Notes under the pieces: model-generated | What the model saw: the letters and a program-made list of their open reading frames with translations, nothing else | Told to the model about the DNA's origin: nothing | Database searches by the model: none | Part shown: piece by piece, positions 17,520 to 26,698 of the stretch | How positions within the stretch are numbered: position 1 is the first letter of the stretch | Layout of the letters: the number at the start of each line of letters is the position of its first letter | Position numbers and translations under genes: made by a program | Origin: Caldilineaceae bacterium | GTDB lineage: Bacteria; Chloroflexota; Anaerolineae; Caldilineales; Caldilineaceae | Direction: 5' to 3' | NCBI GenBank assembly: GCA_026708085.1 | Contig: JAPOVP010000029.1 | Location: 1 to 57,830, forward strand | Length of the DNA: 57,830 nucleotides

Positions 17520-18563
17520 ATGGAAAACGACCAGGTTCTGCTGGAGGTCAAAGGACTACAGAAATTCTTCCCGATAAGGAAGGGCTTCTGGCAGCGCGCG
17601 GTGGGCCAGGTCCGCGCGGTGGACGGTCTTAACTTCCACATCTACAAGGGAGAGACCTTCGGTATCGTCGGTGAAAGCGGCTGCGGAAAGACGACCGCCT
17701 CCCGCTGTATCGTGCGCGCGCTGCAACCTTCGGCTGGAGAAATCCACTTCCGCGTCGACGACGGCGAAATGACAGACATCGCCAATCTGTCCAGGGACGA
17801 ACTGCAGCCCTTGCGCCGCCACATGCAGATGATCTTCCAGGACCCCTTCTCCTCGCTGAACCCGCGCATGACCCTGTTTGACATTATCGGCGAACCCCTG
17901 CTCGTGAACGGCGTGACGGACCGTCAGCAGCGCGTCGAACGCGTGGAAGAACTGCTCGCCCTGGTCGGCCTGCGACCCGAGTTCCTGCAACGCTTCCCAC
18001 ACGCCTTCAGCGGCGGCCAGCGCCAGCGCATCGGCATCGCCCGCGCACTCGCCCTCAACCCGAGCCTTATCGTCGCCGACGAGCCCGTTTCGGCGCTCGA
18101 CGTATCGGTGCAGGCACAGATCCTCAACCTCCTGCTGGAGTTGCAGGAGCGCCTCGGCCTCACCTACCTGTTCGTAGCCCACGACCTCAGCGTCGTCAAG
18201 CACATCTGCGACCGCGTCGCCGTCATGTATGTCGGCCGCGTCGTCGAGACCGCCGAAACGCAGCAGCTCTTCGAATCTCCCAAACACCCCTACACCGAAG
18301 CCCTGCTCTCCGCAGTGCCCCTGCCGGACCCGACCCTCCGCTCGCAGCGAATCATCCTCGAGGGCGAAGTAGCCGACCCCGCCAACCCGCCTTCCGGCTG
18401 CTACTTCCACCCCCGCTGCCGCTACGCCGTCGACCTCTGCCGCGAGCGCACCCCCGAACTGGAAGAGGTCGCCCCCGGCCACGCGGTGAGCTGCCACCGC
18501 GCCCTCGAACTGGACCTGGCCGGAACCCTGAACGCGCCCGTTCCACAGACAGCGCACTCTTAG
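17520..18563 (+). CDS. ABC transporter ATP-binding protein, OppF/DppF type
   Basis: A 347-residue ATPase forming the second half of the importer motor. Walker A is GESGCGKTT, the Q-loop is [10 protein letters not shown], the signature is [15 protein letters not shown], Walker B is [12 protein letters not shown] and the H-loop is FVAHDLS. The C-terminal family extension contains [15 protein letters not shown] and HAVSC. It begins 52 bases after the OppD-like gene and is the last gene on the + strand in this block, converging on the SDR at 18675. A hairpin lies in the 111-base gap. All ATPase motifs are intact. Confidence 0.94.
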   Translation: MENDQVLLEVKGLQKFFPIRKGFWQRAVGQVRAVDGLNFHIYKGETFGIVGESGCGKTTASRCIVRALQPSAGEIHFRVDDGEMTDIANLSRDELQPLRRHMQMIFQDPFSSLNPRMTLFDIIGEPLLVNGVTDRQQRVERVEELLALVGLRPEFLQRFPHAFSGGQRQRIGIARALALNPSLIVADEPVSALDVSVQAQILNLLLELQERLGLTYLFVAHDLSVVKHICDRVAVMYVGRVVETAETQQLFESPKHPYTEALLSAVPLPDPTLRSQRIILEGEVADPANPPSGCYFHPRCRYAVDLCRERTPELEEVAPGHAVSCHRALELDLAGTLNAPVPQTAHS

Positions 18564-18634
18564 CCGGTCCGGTTACCCCTTTTGCGAATTGTCACTTAGG
18601 AATTCTGGTCGGTGCGGAGTACAGCATCGAAAGA

Positions 18635-18657
18635 GAAGGGGCGTGAGGTTCCCCTTC
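18635..18657. terminator. Possible bidirectional terminator hairpin between convergent genes
   Basis: GAAGGGG (18635-18641) pairs with CCCCTTC (18651-18657) across a 9-base loop, between two genes that converge. No clear T-tract follows on either strand, so this is a weak terminator call. Confidence 0.4.
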
Positions 18658-18674
18658 CATTAGGTGTATCCACT

Positions 18675-19670
18675 TCAGGATTTCATCGCCCAGCCTTCAT
18701 CAATCATCTGAAACACGTCCCTGGTCGGATTGTACCCCAGCATGGCCCGCGCCTTTGCGATGCTCAGTTCCCAGTGGAGGACCTTCGAGACCGTCACCTC
18801 GACGTAGGGCCAGCCTGTTACCTTCGAAATGTATTTCAGCAGTTCGTCATGGGCGAAAGGCTGCCCCGCCATCAGATGAAAGACCTTACCCACCGCGATC
18901 TCATTCTCCAACAGAAGAACCAATCCCTCGGCCAGATTGCGCGGATCGTTCACCATTTCGGTCCCTGCCACCCCCTGCGGGTCGCGAGCGATCACAAGCG
19001 TCGGGTCTTGGGGATCAAGGTCCTCCAGATTCTCGACCGCCTCCTGCTCCTCGGGAGTCAGGCTGGGCTTGGACTTCAGCAGCTTCAGGAATCCTGGTAC
19101 ATAGAGTTTGTCGGCCCAGATCGATTCGGGATTCAAAAGCTCTTCACAGGCCAGCGTAACGCCAAAACGGGGAACTGTCACTGGCAGACCGCAGCGCCGC
19201 ATATAGACCCAGCACATGTCCTCGCACAGGATCTTGCTCATCCCATACGGGTCGTCGTTGATACGGGGATGCTCTTCGTCTACCGGCAGATAGAGCGCCC
19301 CATTGGGATTCCAATAGACGTTGTCCGTGCTGGCCAGGACAAATCGCTTGATCCGGCTCGCGTGAGGGACGAGAGTCTCTAGCAGATTGTACGTACCGAC
19401 TACATTGGTATCGAACAGCTCATCTGAGGTCCGGCCTTGGGGCAGATGAGCGCCCAGATGGTAGACCGCGTCAACCCCCTCCACTGCAGGCCGCAGGCTG
19501 TCCCGCTCAGTAAGCTGCCCCTCCACAATCTCGACGCCCGGGACCTCGACACGGGCCCGCAGAGGATCCTCCGGCATCACGAGAGCACGCACCTGATGGT
19601 CCCGCCGCAGAAGTTCGGCGACAAGACGGCTGCCGATGCGTCCGGTAGCTCCGGTTACAAGGATCTTCAT
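18675..19670 (-). CDS. NAD-dependent epimerase/dehydratase (extended SDR)
   Basis: A 331-residue extended SDR with Rossmann motif TGATGRIG, VYHLGAHLPQG, FDTNVVGTYNLLE, a catalytic Ser/Thr in VLASTDNVYW, and YGMSKILCE as the YxxxK pair. It is longer than the 263-residue SDRs of the triplicated array and not closely related to them. It keeps the C-terminal substrate-binding lobe typical of sugar-nucleotide and uronate-type epimerases. It lies 62 bases after a DppC-type permease gene on the same strand, so it is probably the last gene of an importer operon (SBP, B, C, SDR) and acts on the imported compound. The reaction is not identifiable. Confidence 0.88.
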   Translation of the reverse strand: MKILVTGATGRIGSRLVAELLRRDHQVRALVMPEDPLRARVEVPGVEIVEGQLTERDSLRPAVEGVDAVYHLGAHLPQGRTSDELFDTNVVGTYNLLETLVPHASRIKRFVLASTDNVYWNPNGALYLPVDEEHPRINDDPYGMSKILCEDMCWVYMRRCGLPVTVPRFGVTLACEELLNPESIWADKLYVPGFLKLLKSKPSLTPEEQEAVENLEDLDPQDPTLVIARDPQGVAGTEMVNDPRNLAEGLVLLLENEIAVGKVFHLMAGQPFAHDELLKYISKVTGWPYVEVTVSKVLHWELSIAKARAMLGYNPTRDVFQMIDEGWAMKS

Positions 19671-19732
19671 CGTTCTCGCTCCAGTGTCGAAACAATGGGT
19701 TGTGGGGAGAGCATCTCTCTCCTAATGCGGCT

Positions 19733-20638
19733 TCAGCGTTCGCGCAGGGTAGGATCTAGCAAATCTCGCAGTCCGTCCCCGAGAAGATTGAAACCGAGTA
19801 CAGAGATGGCGATAGCAATTCCGGGGAACACCGACATCTCCGGGTGCGTATTCAGATACTTGCGCCCGCCGGCAAGGATCGCGCCCCACGACGGGGCCGG
19901 AGGCTGCGCCCCGAATCCAAGAAAAGTCAGCGCCGCCTCACTCAGAATCGTCCACGCCAGCCCAATTGTTATCTGCACGATAACCGGCGCCCCTGCGTTC
20001 GGCAGCAGATGGAGCATCATAATCCGCCAACTGGATCCGCCAATTGCCCGTGCACTCTCGATGTACGGCAGCTGCGAAACCGCGATCACCGCGCCGCGCG
20101 TGACGCGGCAAAGGATGGGAACATAGATAATGGCAAGCGCGATGATCAGATTCTGCGTGGACGGCCCCAGCAGCACCGAGATTGTCAGGGCCAGCAGAAG
20201 ACCCGGAATGGCAAACATCAGGTCGATGAAGGCCATGATGCCTGTTTCCACCGGCCCGCGCAGGTAACCGGCCGCCATCCCGAGCAGGAGCCCGATCAGA
20301 CCGGACAGCGCCATCGACAGCAGTGCGACAAGCAGGCTGAACCGGCCCCCGTAGATGATCCGGCTGTAGAGATCGCGCCCCAGATAGTCGGTGCCCAGGA
20401 GATGGTCAAGACTTGGGCTGGCAAGCATCTGTTTGAAATCTGCCTCAAAGGGGTCTTTGGTGGCGAAGACGGGCGCGAAGACCGACGTGATGATCAGAAT
20501 CAGGGTGATGATAAAGCCGGCCGTGAACAGGCGATGACGAAGAGCCCGCCGCACGAAGCTCCGCAGCGGGTTTCTCGCCGCCAGCGTCCGTTCAACTCCG
20601 GAGTTATTCGTATCGAATTCGGGGATCGAGCTGGCCAT
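19733..20638 (-). CDS. ABC transporter permease, DppC/OppC type (second importer)
   Basis: A 301-residue permease with an N-terminal TM (FTAGFIITLILIITSVFAPVF), the motif LGTDYLGRDLYSRIIYGGRF, the coupling segment LPYIESARAIGGSSWRIMMLH and the family ending GDGLRDLLDPTLRER. The start is taken as the ATG giving MASSIPEFD at 20638, which overlaps the end of the upstream permease gene by 35 bases; a start 18 bases further upstream is possible. It partners the permease ending at 20604. No ATPase gene is nearby, so it must use ATPases encoded elsewhere, possibly those at 16.4-18.6 kb. Confidence 0.9.
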   Translation of the reverse strand: MASSIPEFDTNNSGVERTLAARNPLRSFVRRALRHRLFTAGFIITLILIITSVFAPVFATKDPFEADFKQMLASPSLDHLLGTDYLGRDLYSRIIYGGRFSLLVALLSMALSGLIGLLLGMAAGYLRGPVETGIMAFIDLMFAIPGLLLALTISVLLGPSTQNLIIALAIIYVPILCRVTRGAVIAVSQLPYIESARAIGGSSWRIMMLHLLPNAGAPVIVQITIGLAWTILSEAALTFLGFGAQPPAPSWGAILAGGRKYLNTHPEMSVFPGIAIAISVLGFNLLGDGLRDLLDPTLRER

Positions 20639-21551
20639 AGAGCAGGTCCACAACAAGATTCACAAAGACAAAAGCCGTCGAATAGAGCAGCAGAACACCT
20701 TGCAGTACCGGCAGGTCCCGGTTGAGCAACGCGCGCACAGTCAACTGGCCGAGCCCCGGAACGAAAAACATCTCCTCAATCAGGACCGTTCCCCCCAGCA
20801 AGTAGCCCAATTCCAGTCCGATGACGGTTACGATAGGGATCGCGGCATTCCTCAATCCATGCCGCCAGAGTACGTGCTGAGGATGGAGCCCCTTGGCGTG
20901 CGCCACCCGCATGTAATCCCGGTTGAGAACTTCAAGAACGGCTGAGCGCACGACGCGCGTCATCACCGCTGCCAGCGGGAGCGCAAGGCTCAGCGAAGGC
21001 ATGATCATATGCAGCAGATTTGTCCCCAAGCCGTCGCTGATAGGCTTGTAGCCGGAAGGCGGCAACCACTGCAGCCGCGCCGCCACCACCAGAATCAGTA
21101 TCGTCGCGATCCAAAAATTCGGTATCGAGATTCCGAGCTGCCCGAACTGCATCGCCAGCAGGTCAATCCACGAACCATTTCTGGCTGCCGCCACAATCCC
21201 CAGTGGAATCGCGATCGAGAGCCCCAACAGGATCGTCAGAGCCGCCAGCTCCACCGTCACCGGAATCCGCGACTTGACCAGGTCCCATACCGGGTAGCCC
21301 CCCAACAGGGAGTTGCCCATGTCTCCCCTGAGCAAATCCCCCAGCCAATCGAAATACTGCACATAAAGCGGCCGGTCGAGCCCAAGGAACTCGCGCATCT
21401 TTTCGGCCGCATCGGATCCTGCGCCGACAGTGTCGAGCAGGACGAGCACGACGTCGCCGGGAAGCGCGTGCATTAGCAGAAAAACCAGGGTCGCAACTGC
21501 CCACACGGTCAGTACAGCGCGAATCAGACGGCGACCCAGAAATCGCGACAT
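20604..21551 (-). CDS. ABC transporter permease, DppB/OppB type (second importer)
   Basis: A 315-residue permease with TM1 LIRAVLTVWAVATLVFLLMH followed by the family motif LPGDVVLVLL. Further features are PLYVQYFDWLGDLLRGDMG, the coupling region LEVLNRDYMRVAHAKGL and the ending LLYGQLDPRIRYE. GAGGAG precedes the ATG at 21551. It is 151 bases downstream of the SBP gene and overlaps the following DppC gene, a normal arrangement for a coupled pair. Confidence 0.92.
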   Translation of the reverse strand: MSRFLGRRLIRAVLTVWAVATLVFLLMHALPGDVVLVLLDTVGAGSDAAEKMREFLGLDRPLYVQYFDWLGDLLRGDMGNSLLGGYPVWDLVKSRIPVTVELAALTILLGLSIAIPLGIVAAARNGSWIDLLAMQFGQLGISIPNFWIATILILVVAARLQWLPPSGYKPISDGLGTNLLHMIMPSLSLALPLAAVMTRVVRSAVLEVLNRDYMRVAHAKGLHPQHVLWRHGLRNAAIPIVTVIGLELGYLLGGTVLIEEMFFVPGLGQLTVRALLNRDLPVLQGVLLLYSTAFVFVNLVVDLLYGQLDPRIRYE

Positions 21552-21702
21552 GTAGCGTCGTCTCCTCTTTCACAAATTGGAATTACGAAGTCAGGCGCGA
21601 TATCGGCAGGCATGTCAAGGCACAGCCGCGACCTCGCGCCGCCAAAGGAAGGACGCGATCCCCATTTCGGGGAACGCGTCCTCCTGTACATGACTGAAGC
21701 CC

Positions 21703-23310
21703 TTACCTGTCCAGCCAAACGTACTTCAGAAAACGCACTGTGCCCAGACCGTCGACCTGGTAGTCCATGACATCCGGGTGCATGCCCATGCGATCGTCAT
21801 AGGTGAAGAGATAGATGAGTGGCCATCCCGCCTCATACCCAATGGTCAACGCCTCCGTATAGAGTTCCCGGCGCTGATCGGGGTCGGTCACCCTGCGCGC
21901 CTCTTCGACCAGCACGTTGTACTCGGGAATGTCGAAGTTGGGAGCAAAGCCATGCGACACGCCCTCCGGATGCATGATCCCGTAGAAGATGTCGTCCGGA
22001 CTCGAAGCGTAGAGACCCTGCAGGGCGGCGGTGAACTCACCCTTGTAAACCTTCTCCACCCAGACCGCATGGTCGGTGGCCAGAAGATTGAACTTAATCC
22101 CCAGCTCAGCCGCACTGATCTGAAGGATCTCGGCGATCTGGCCTTCATCCGATGCCGCACCGTAGAAGTTCAGGTCCACTTCGAAGCCGTCCGGATAGTT
22201 GGATTTGGCCAGGTACTCCTTGGCCTTCTCAATGTCCGGCTCTTTGAAGTACTCGATACCGGTATAGTACTGGCTGGTCGGCGGCTGCGGGTCGCCTGCG
22301 AAGAAGCGGTTACAGCGACCGGCGGTATAGACATCACACATGACCTGCCTGTCCACCAGGTGCTGCAGCGCCTTCAACACGTTGGGGTCGTTGAACGGCT
22401 CCCGCCCCACGTTGAAGGTGAACATGAAAAAGATGCCGGTGTCGCCGGTAAACAGCTTGTACTCCTGCTGGGTCAGAGATTCCCAGGACGCGCCGGGCAC
22501 CATCATGATGAAATCGACTGCGTCAGAGGAAAGGTTGGCCGCGCGCGCCGCATCGTCGAGCAGATAGGACATACTGATGCCGTCCAGGTAGGGCACGCCC
22601 TCCTCCCAATAGTCCTCATTTCTGACCAGCTCCGTCTTGACGCCCGGCTCGAACTCCTTCAATTTGAAAGGCCCCGTGCCAATGTATTCGAACGGCTCCT
22701 TCTCAAAGGTGCCCGCAGGCATGACCAGCACCGCCGGCCTTCCAATCACGTCGAGGAATGGACTGTACGGCTCCTTAAGCGTCACCTTTACAGTGTAGTC
22801 GTCCGTAGCTTCGACGCTCGCGACCGGTGACAACCAGCCCGCGTAGGCGGAAATCGACTCATCCATCGCGTGCTCAAAGGAGTAAACGACGTCCTCCGAG
22901 GTCATCTCCTCGCCGTTGTGGAACAGGACTCCCTTGCGCAGATTGAAGATGTATTCGGTTTCGCTGACCGCCTCCCAGGACTCGGCCAGGGACGGGTTGT
23001 TGTTGTATCCCGAATCCCAATACAGCAGTCCTTCATAGATCTGATGGAGGATGTTCCACTCGGTCGCGCCGTGCAAGCGTCCACCCCAGGGATTGATCAC
23101 GGTTGACGCCTGAGCTTGGCCAAACTTTAGGATTCCCCCGTACTTGGGCCCTCCTTCATCGGCCGCCTCGGCAGCTTCCGACTCATCGGCGCTGGCGGCC
23201 TGATCGGCGCCCGTGTCCGCCGGGGCAGCAGGAGCACAGGCGGCAAGCATGGCAAGGATCACGATTAGTCCTATTATCGTGGCTGCAAAGGAGATATTTC
23301 GCCTTCTCAT
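21703..23310 (-). CDS. ABC transporter substrate-binding lipoprotein, family 5 (second importer)
   Basis: A 535-residue SBP. The signal peptide ends in AMLAAC (Cys25), followed by a low-complexity Ala/Asp/Glu linker of about 30 residues, a common surface-tether feature in Chloroflexota lipoproteins. SBP_bac_5 features include FNLRKGVLFHNGEEMTSEDVVYSFEH, quoted in parts as FNLRKGVLFHNG and SEDVVYSFEH, and YTVKVTLKEPYSPFLD and NVLKALQHLVDRQVM. GAGGAGG lies just before the ATG. A promoter is visible upstream. It heads the operon SBP, DppB, DppC, SDR. The ligand is unknown. Confidence 0.93.
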   Translation of the reverse strand: MRRRNISFAATIIGLIVILAMLAACAPAAPADTGADQAASADESEAAEAADEGGPKYGGILKFGQAQASTVINPWGGRLHGATEWNILHQIYEGLLYWDSGYNNNPSLAESWEAVSETEYIFNLRKGVLFHNGEEMTSEDVVYSFEHAMDESISAYAGWLSPVASVEATDDYTVKVTLKEPYSPFLDVIGRPAVLVMPAGTFEKEPFEYIGTGPFKLKEFEPGVKTELVRNEDYWEEGVPYLDGISMSYLLDDAARAANLSSDAVDFIMMVPGASWESLTQQEYKLFTGDTGIFFMFTFNVGREPFNDPNVLKALQHLVDRQVMCDVYTAGRCNRFFAGDPQPPTSQYYTGIEYFKEPDIEKAKEYLAKSNYPDGFEVDLNFYGAASDEGQIAEILQISAAELGIKFNLLATDHAVWVEKVYKGEFTAALQGLYASSPDDIFYGIMHPEGVSHGFAPNFDIPEYNVLVEEARRVTDPDQRRELYTEALTIGYEAGWPLIYLFTYDDRMGMHPDVMDYQVDGLGTVRFLKYVWLDR

Positions 23311-23381
23311 CTCTTGGCCTCCTCTTGTCTATGTGTTTTGAGGGTTGGAAACGTTGATGCTGGCAAGACCCGAACAATATA

Positions 23382-23411
23382 ATTCTATTTGATTTGGGGC
23401 CGCTAGGTCAA
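23382..23411 (-). promoter_or_regulatory. Sigma-70 promoter for the second importer operon
   Basis: Read on the - strand: TTGACC (23406-23411, 5/6) and TAGAAT (23382-23387, 5/6), 18 bases apart and about 70 bases before the SBP start codon. The region between is AT-rich compared with the flanks. Confidence 0.6.
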
Positions 23412-23518
23412 GTTGCCTTTCCCAGCCCTGTGCGTTACTAAGGGGGGACACTTTCGTGAAACTCAGACAGTGAATAGACCATGCCCAGTGCTCACAGCAA
23501 TCTCAAATAGGATGGCCA

Positions 23519-23903
23519 GTCACTGACCACTGATCACTGACCACTGCAGTTCCGGGCGGTCGGGCCTATTCGGCCCTCCCTTGTGCGGGGGCTCCGCCCC
23601 CGCAACGCCCCCTCTCCTACAACATGCCTCGCCGACCTGGTGTCTCTATTCGTAACAGGTGCCATGTCGAAGGGGTTCAGCCAGACCACGTCCGGCAGGC
23701 CCATCAGATCCCCGTAGGTGCCGGCCTTTGTGCCTGCCCTCGCACTCGCCCCAACTGACGGACCCCACCGTACGGCCAGGCCGGACGCCTGCACTGCGTC
23801 TCGCCCAAAGACGGTATACAACGCCAGCCGCCGCTGGCACTGATTCCCCGCTAAACTGTTCCCACCCCAAATCTGGGATGCACCCTTGCCGGCCTGCTTT
23901 CAG
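23519..23903. repeat. Dispersed repeat, full internal copy
   Basis: The element starts with short tandem CACTGACCACTG units (23521-23547). It continues with GGGCGGTCGGGCC and a perfect GC hairpin (GCGGGGG..CCCCCGC around 23586-23604). From 23591 it matches 1-312 of the window. The head also matches 57750-57830. It fills most of the 847-base gap between the importer operon and the Gfo/Idh gene; beyond it (23904-24157) I see no gene. Frames on both strands are broken relative to the other copy, so it looks noncoding. Confidence 0.85.
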
Positions 23904-24157
23904 CCCGGAACCAAAGACGCGCAAAGTGAATTGACGTCCTCATTGGCGTCTCGCCGGGCAAGCCGTTCCCTCTGATTCAGTTAGAGTAGTCTTGAGACGA
24001 TACTACCTTGTGGGAGAGGACAAGCAGCCGCCTGAACAAGGAGTGCTTGGAAGGGTAGGAAGACCGCCTGGAGTGAACACAGGATGGAGGCAGGGTGGAT
24101 TGAATGGATATCAGCTGGCAGAAGAAACTGTATCTACGGCCGCCGCCACATCGAACC

Positions 24158-25231
24158 CTATGGCCTGTAGGCCTTAATCATATCGATCAACAGCGCGATC
24201 TGCGCTCGTCCTCCGGATGCCGGCGTGTGCGGCGTCTTCCCATTCACAATACAGTCGTGAAAATGTATCAACTCCAGCTTGAACGCCTCCTCGTAAGAAG
24301 CGGTGGTCGTCGACTCGCGGAAATGTTTCCCATCCATCCTCCACTCCTCGACCACTGTGGCCGCGTTCTTCAGAAACGGGCTGGGAAACACGATCGAAAC
24401 GATGCCGTCCGGCGCGTAAACGGTCATCCTCTCGTCGAAGAGGCGCAGGTCCAGCACCGCGGCTGTGTCCAGTATACAACGCAGATTGTTCGGATAAGCC
24501 AGGATCGAGACAAACGCCCCGCCGCCATTCCAGATCTCCGTCGAGACAACGCGCTCAGGCAGCCCGAAGGCGCCGTCCAGAATGTAGATGTCGTGAATCG
24601 ACAGACCCAGCATCTTACCGTAGGCGCGCATGACCGCTTCTGGTTGGACGCCGATAGCGCGTTGCATGCTCTCCTGGCGGAGCCGCCCCATCCTCTCCTT
24701 CTCGGCCGCATCAACGTCATCGACGCGCACGATGTCATAGTGCTCCAGAAACAGGTCGTTGGGGCCGTTGATATCGTAAAGGCGGATCAAATGGGGGCTT
24801 TGCATCTTCTGGATGCGCTCTCGCCCTGCCACATAACCGGGATCGTATATTTTGTGATGGCCGAGCTGGGCCACACAACCGCTCTGCGCCTGTGCGTCCA
24901 GGAGTTCATCGGCCTCATCCAGATTGTGGCACATCGGCTTCTCAATGAAGACGTGCTTTCCCGCTCGCAATGCGTCCGTAGCCGGTTGGGCATGGTCCTG
25001 CGTCAGCACCATCACCGCATCCAGATCGGCGCGTTCCAGCATCTCACGATAGTCGGAAAATGTGCGCCGGATTCCGTATTTCGCGCCCACAGCCTTGACC
25101 GTGCCCGGTGACAGGTCGCACAGGGCCGCCACCTCGAACAGCTCCGGCAACTCGAACAAATGCGGCAAATGCATAACCTGGGCGACCATTCCTGTTCCGA
25201 TCAAACCGATCCGTACTGGACTGCTTCCCAC
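24158..25231 (-). CDS. Gfo/Idh/MocA family oxidoreductase
   Basis: A 357-residue protein. The N-terminal Rossmann domain has IGLIGTGMVAQ, and the family signature GKHVFIEKP (Glu97-Lys98-Pro99) is intact. The C-terminal alpha/beta domain begins around residue 130 (QLGHHKIYDPGY). Such enzymes oxidise or reduce sugars, inositols and related polyols with NAD(P) in the cytoplasm. The start is a GTG at 25231 with GGGGAG upstream, giving MGSSPVRIGLIG. It is the last gene of a - strand run including two PhyH dioxygenases and lies 53 bases after the nearer one. A sugar or cyclitol substrate is likely by family, but none can be specified. Confidence 0.9.
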   Translation of the reverse strand: MGSSPVRIGLIGTGMVAQVMHLPHLFELPELFEVAALCDLSPGTVKAVGAKYGIRRTFSDYREMLERADLDAVMVLTQDHAQPATDALRAGKHVFIEKPMCHNLDEADELLDAQAQSGCVAQLGHHKIYDPGYVAGRERIQKMQSPHLIRLYDINGPNDLFLEHYDIVRVDDVDAAEKERMGRLRQESMQRAIGVQPEAVMRAYGKMLGLSIHDIYILDGAFGLPERVVSTEIWNGGGAFVSILAYPNNLRCILDTAAVLDLRLFDERMTVYAPDGIVSIVFPSPFLKNAATVVEEWRMDGKHFRESTTTASYEEAFKLELIHFHDCIVNGKTPHTPASGGRAQIALLIDMIKAYRP

Positions 25232-25284
25232 GGTTAAACTCCCCTGTATGACAATGTGGAACGATGCCGGCGATCAAGCCGGTC

Positions 25285-26502
25285 TCAGAAAGTGGCCAGA
25301 AACGCCTCAACACTGAGATCAGCCGGCACCCGATCGAAATAGTAACGCGTCTCCTCGCCCTGAAAACCGGGCGTCCACTGGTCTTCCTCCGCCTGCAGCA
25401 GATCGTCGACGAACTTGAAGCGCGCCCACAGGACGTCCGCCTCCTGATCGCTGAATCGATCGGCCAGCGGCCTGCCCCACTGGAGGGTCATGGGATGTAT
25501 GCCCGTCGCCCAATTCCGCTCCTGCTCGGGAAGGCTGTCGAAATCCGGGCTCTTGAGTTGATGAATGCGTTTGGCGCTCTTGCTCAGAAAAATGGTGGAG
25601 AGCAACCTGCCCTTTTCGCCCCGACCCGGGTGCAGCCGGTCCAGTGCGCCCTTGTACGCGGCGCCGTCACCGTCAACCACCGCCCGCAGCGCCGCCTCGG
25701 CCCGTTCGAACGCCCGCGTGCTGCGCTCGTTCCAGCGCTGGAATGATTCCTGCGACGCAGGAGACAAATGTTCAAGGTAGGGCAGCTCCTTGTGTGTCGT
25801 GTACTCCGAAAAACCGCCATGAATCGTACGCCGCATCTTTGCATTATAACGGCTGCCCCAGTGCAGAAGCGGCAAAATATAGGCCGCGCCGTCACCCGCC
25901 GCCAGATGAGTCTGGACCGCGCCCGGCACAGGCATACGCGCATCGCTGTTCATCGCCGCGTTCTCCTCGTCCGTGTTGAGACGGTTATGGCTGCCGGGCA
26001 CGACCCAGAGAACGTTGTCGTCGTACAGCGGCAGATTCCACTGCACGTAACGCGGTCCGTTCTCCAGGATATCGTCCGCGTATCCTTGCAACGGCGCCGT
26101 ATGCGGCGGATAAAAGTCGCGGTGCCATCCGCGATGACCGCCCGTCTCGTGGTCGCGAACCGGGTTGCACATCAGCATCATCTCGGTCACAGCCGCGTCT
26201 TCCACGCCCAGCAGTCGGCTGCTGACCCCCTGCGTGTTCTCGTGCAGCCAGATCTCGACCGCACTGACCGTCTGCGCGTCGATCTCGCCGGCCAGCATCA
26301 TCAGATTGAGGCGCGGCTGAGCGTGCGTCTCCCAGACACCCCCGGGCGGGTCATCCGGCCCCCGCTCGCGCGCCCAGATCACCTTCTGCCGCTCGACGAG
26401 CTCTTCATAGGCCCGCCGCAGCCCATCAAGCTCTTGCGGCGGAATGACGCCCCGCAGGATCACATAACCATCTTCCAGAAACTGATCGCGGTTGAATTCC
26501 AT
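25285..26502 (-). CDS. PhyH-family dioxygenase, long form
   Basis: A 405-residue Fe(II)/2-oxoglutarate oxygenase of the PhyH superfamily, longer than the usual ~270-300. The HxD iron motif is His127-Arg-Asp129 in GGHRGWHRDFYPP. The distal His is about 214 in LLHWGSRYN, with a nearby Arg in KMRRTIHGGF. A C-terminal helical extension of roughly 130 residues (from SPASQESFQRWNERS to the end) has no counterpart in the two other PhyH proteins of the window. All ligands are present, so it is probably active. It lies between a Gfo/Idh gene and a second PhyH gene on the same strand. The substrate is unknown. Confidence 0.86.
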   Translation of the reverse strand: MEFNRDQFLEDGYVILRGVIPPQELDGLRRAYEELVERQKVIWARERGPDDPPGGVWETHAQPRLNLMMLAGEIDAQTVSAVEIWLHENTQGVSSRLLGVEDAAVTEMMLMCNPVRDHETGGHRGWHRDFYPPHTAPLQGYADDILENGPRYVQWNLPLYDDNVLWVVPGSHNRLNTDEENAAMNSDARMPVPGAVQTHLAAGDGAAYILPLLHWGSRYNAKMRRTIHGGFSEYTTHKELPYLEHLSPASQESFQRWNERSTRAFERAEAALRAVVDGDGAAYKGALDRLHPGRGEKGRLLSTIFLSKSAKRIHQLKSPDFDSLPEQERNWATGIHPMTLQWGRPLADRFSDQEADVLWARFKFVDDLLQAEEDQWTPGFQGEETRYYFDRVPADLSVEAFLATF

Positions 26503-26556
26503 GGCTGCATCCCCTTCTCCCTCTTCACAAGAAGCCGTTTTCCAATCTGACCCTCA

Positions 26557-26650
26557 ATGTTCTTCGTGGACCAAAAAAGGTTTTCTTCGTGACCCTTTGC
26601 GGCCCTTCGTGGACAAATTAGATGCTCTCCGCGGCCCTCCGCGAAGAAAA
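26557..26650. repeat. Short-motif repeat relic (TTCGTGGAC / TTCGTGACCC)
   Basis: Within the 196-base gap between two PhyH genes, CTTCGTGGAC, CTTCGTGACCC and CCTTCGTGGAC recur, followed by TCCGCGGCCC and TCCGCGAAG. A similar family of words occurs at 42106-42204. It looks like a degraded intergenic repeat and no ORF is supported. Confidence 0.5.
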
Positions 26651-26698
26651 ACAGACCTTGCCCTGGCATATCTCAGTTCAAACAAACGTCAAAAAGCC

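Noticed and set aside
17556..18557. Long - strand frame opposite the OppF-like ATPase
   Set aside because: It is antisense to a complete set of Walker, signature and switch motifs.
23534..23821. 95-residue frame on the - strand in the internal repeat copy
   Set aside because: It is disrupted in the left-end copy and has low-complexity Arg/Gly composition.
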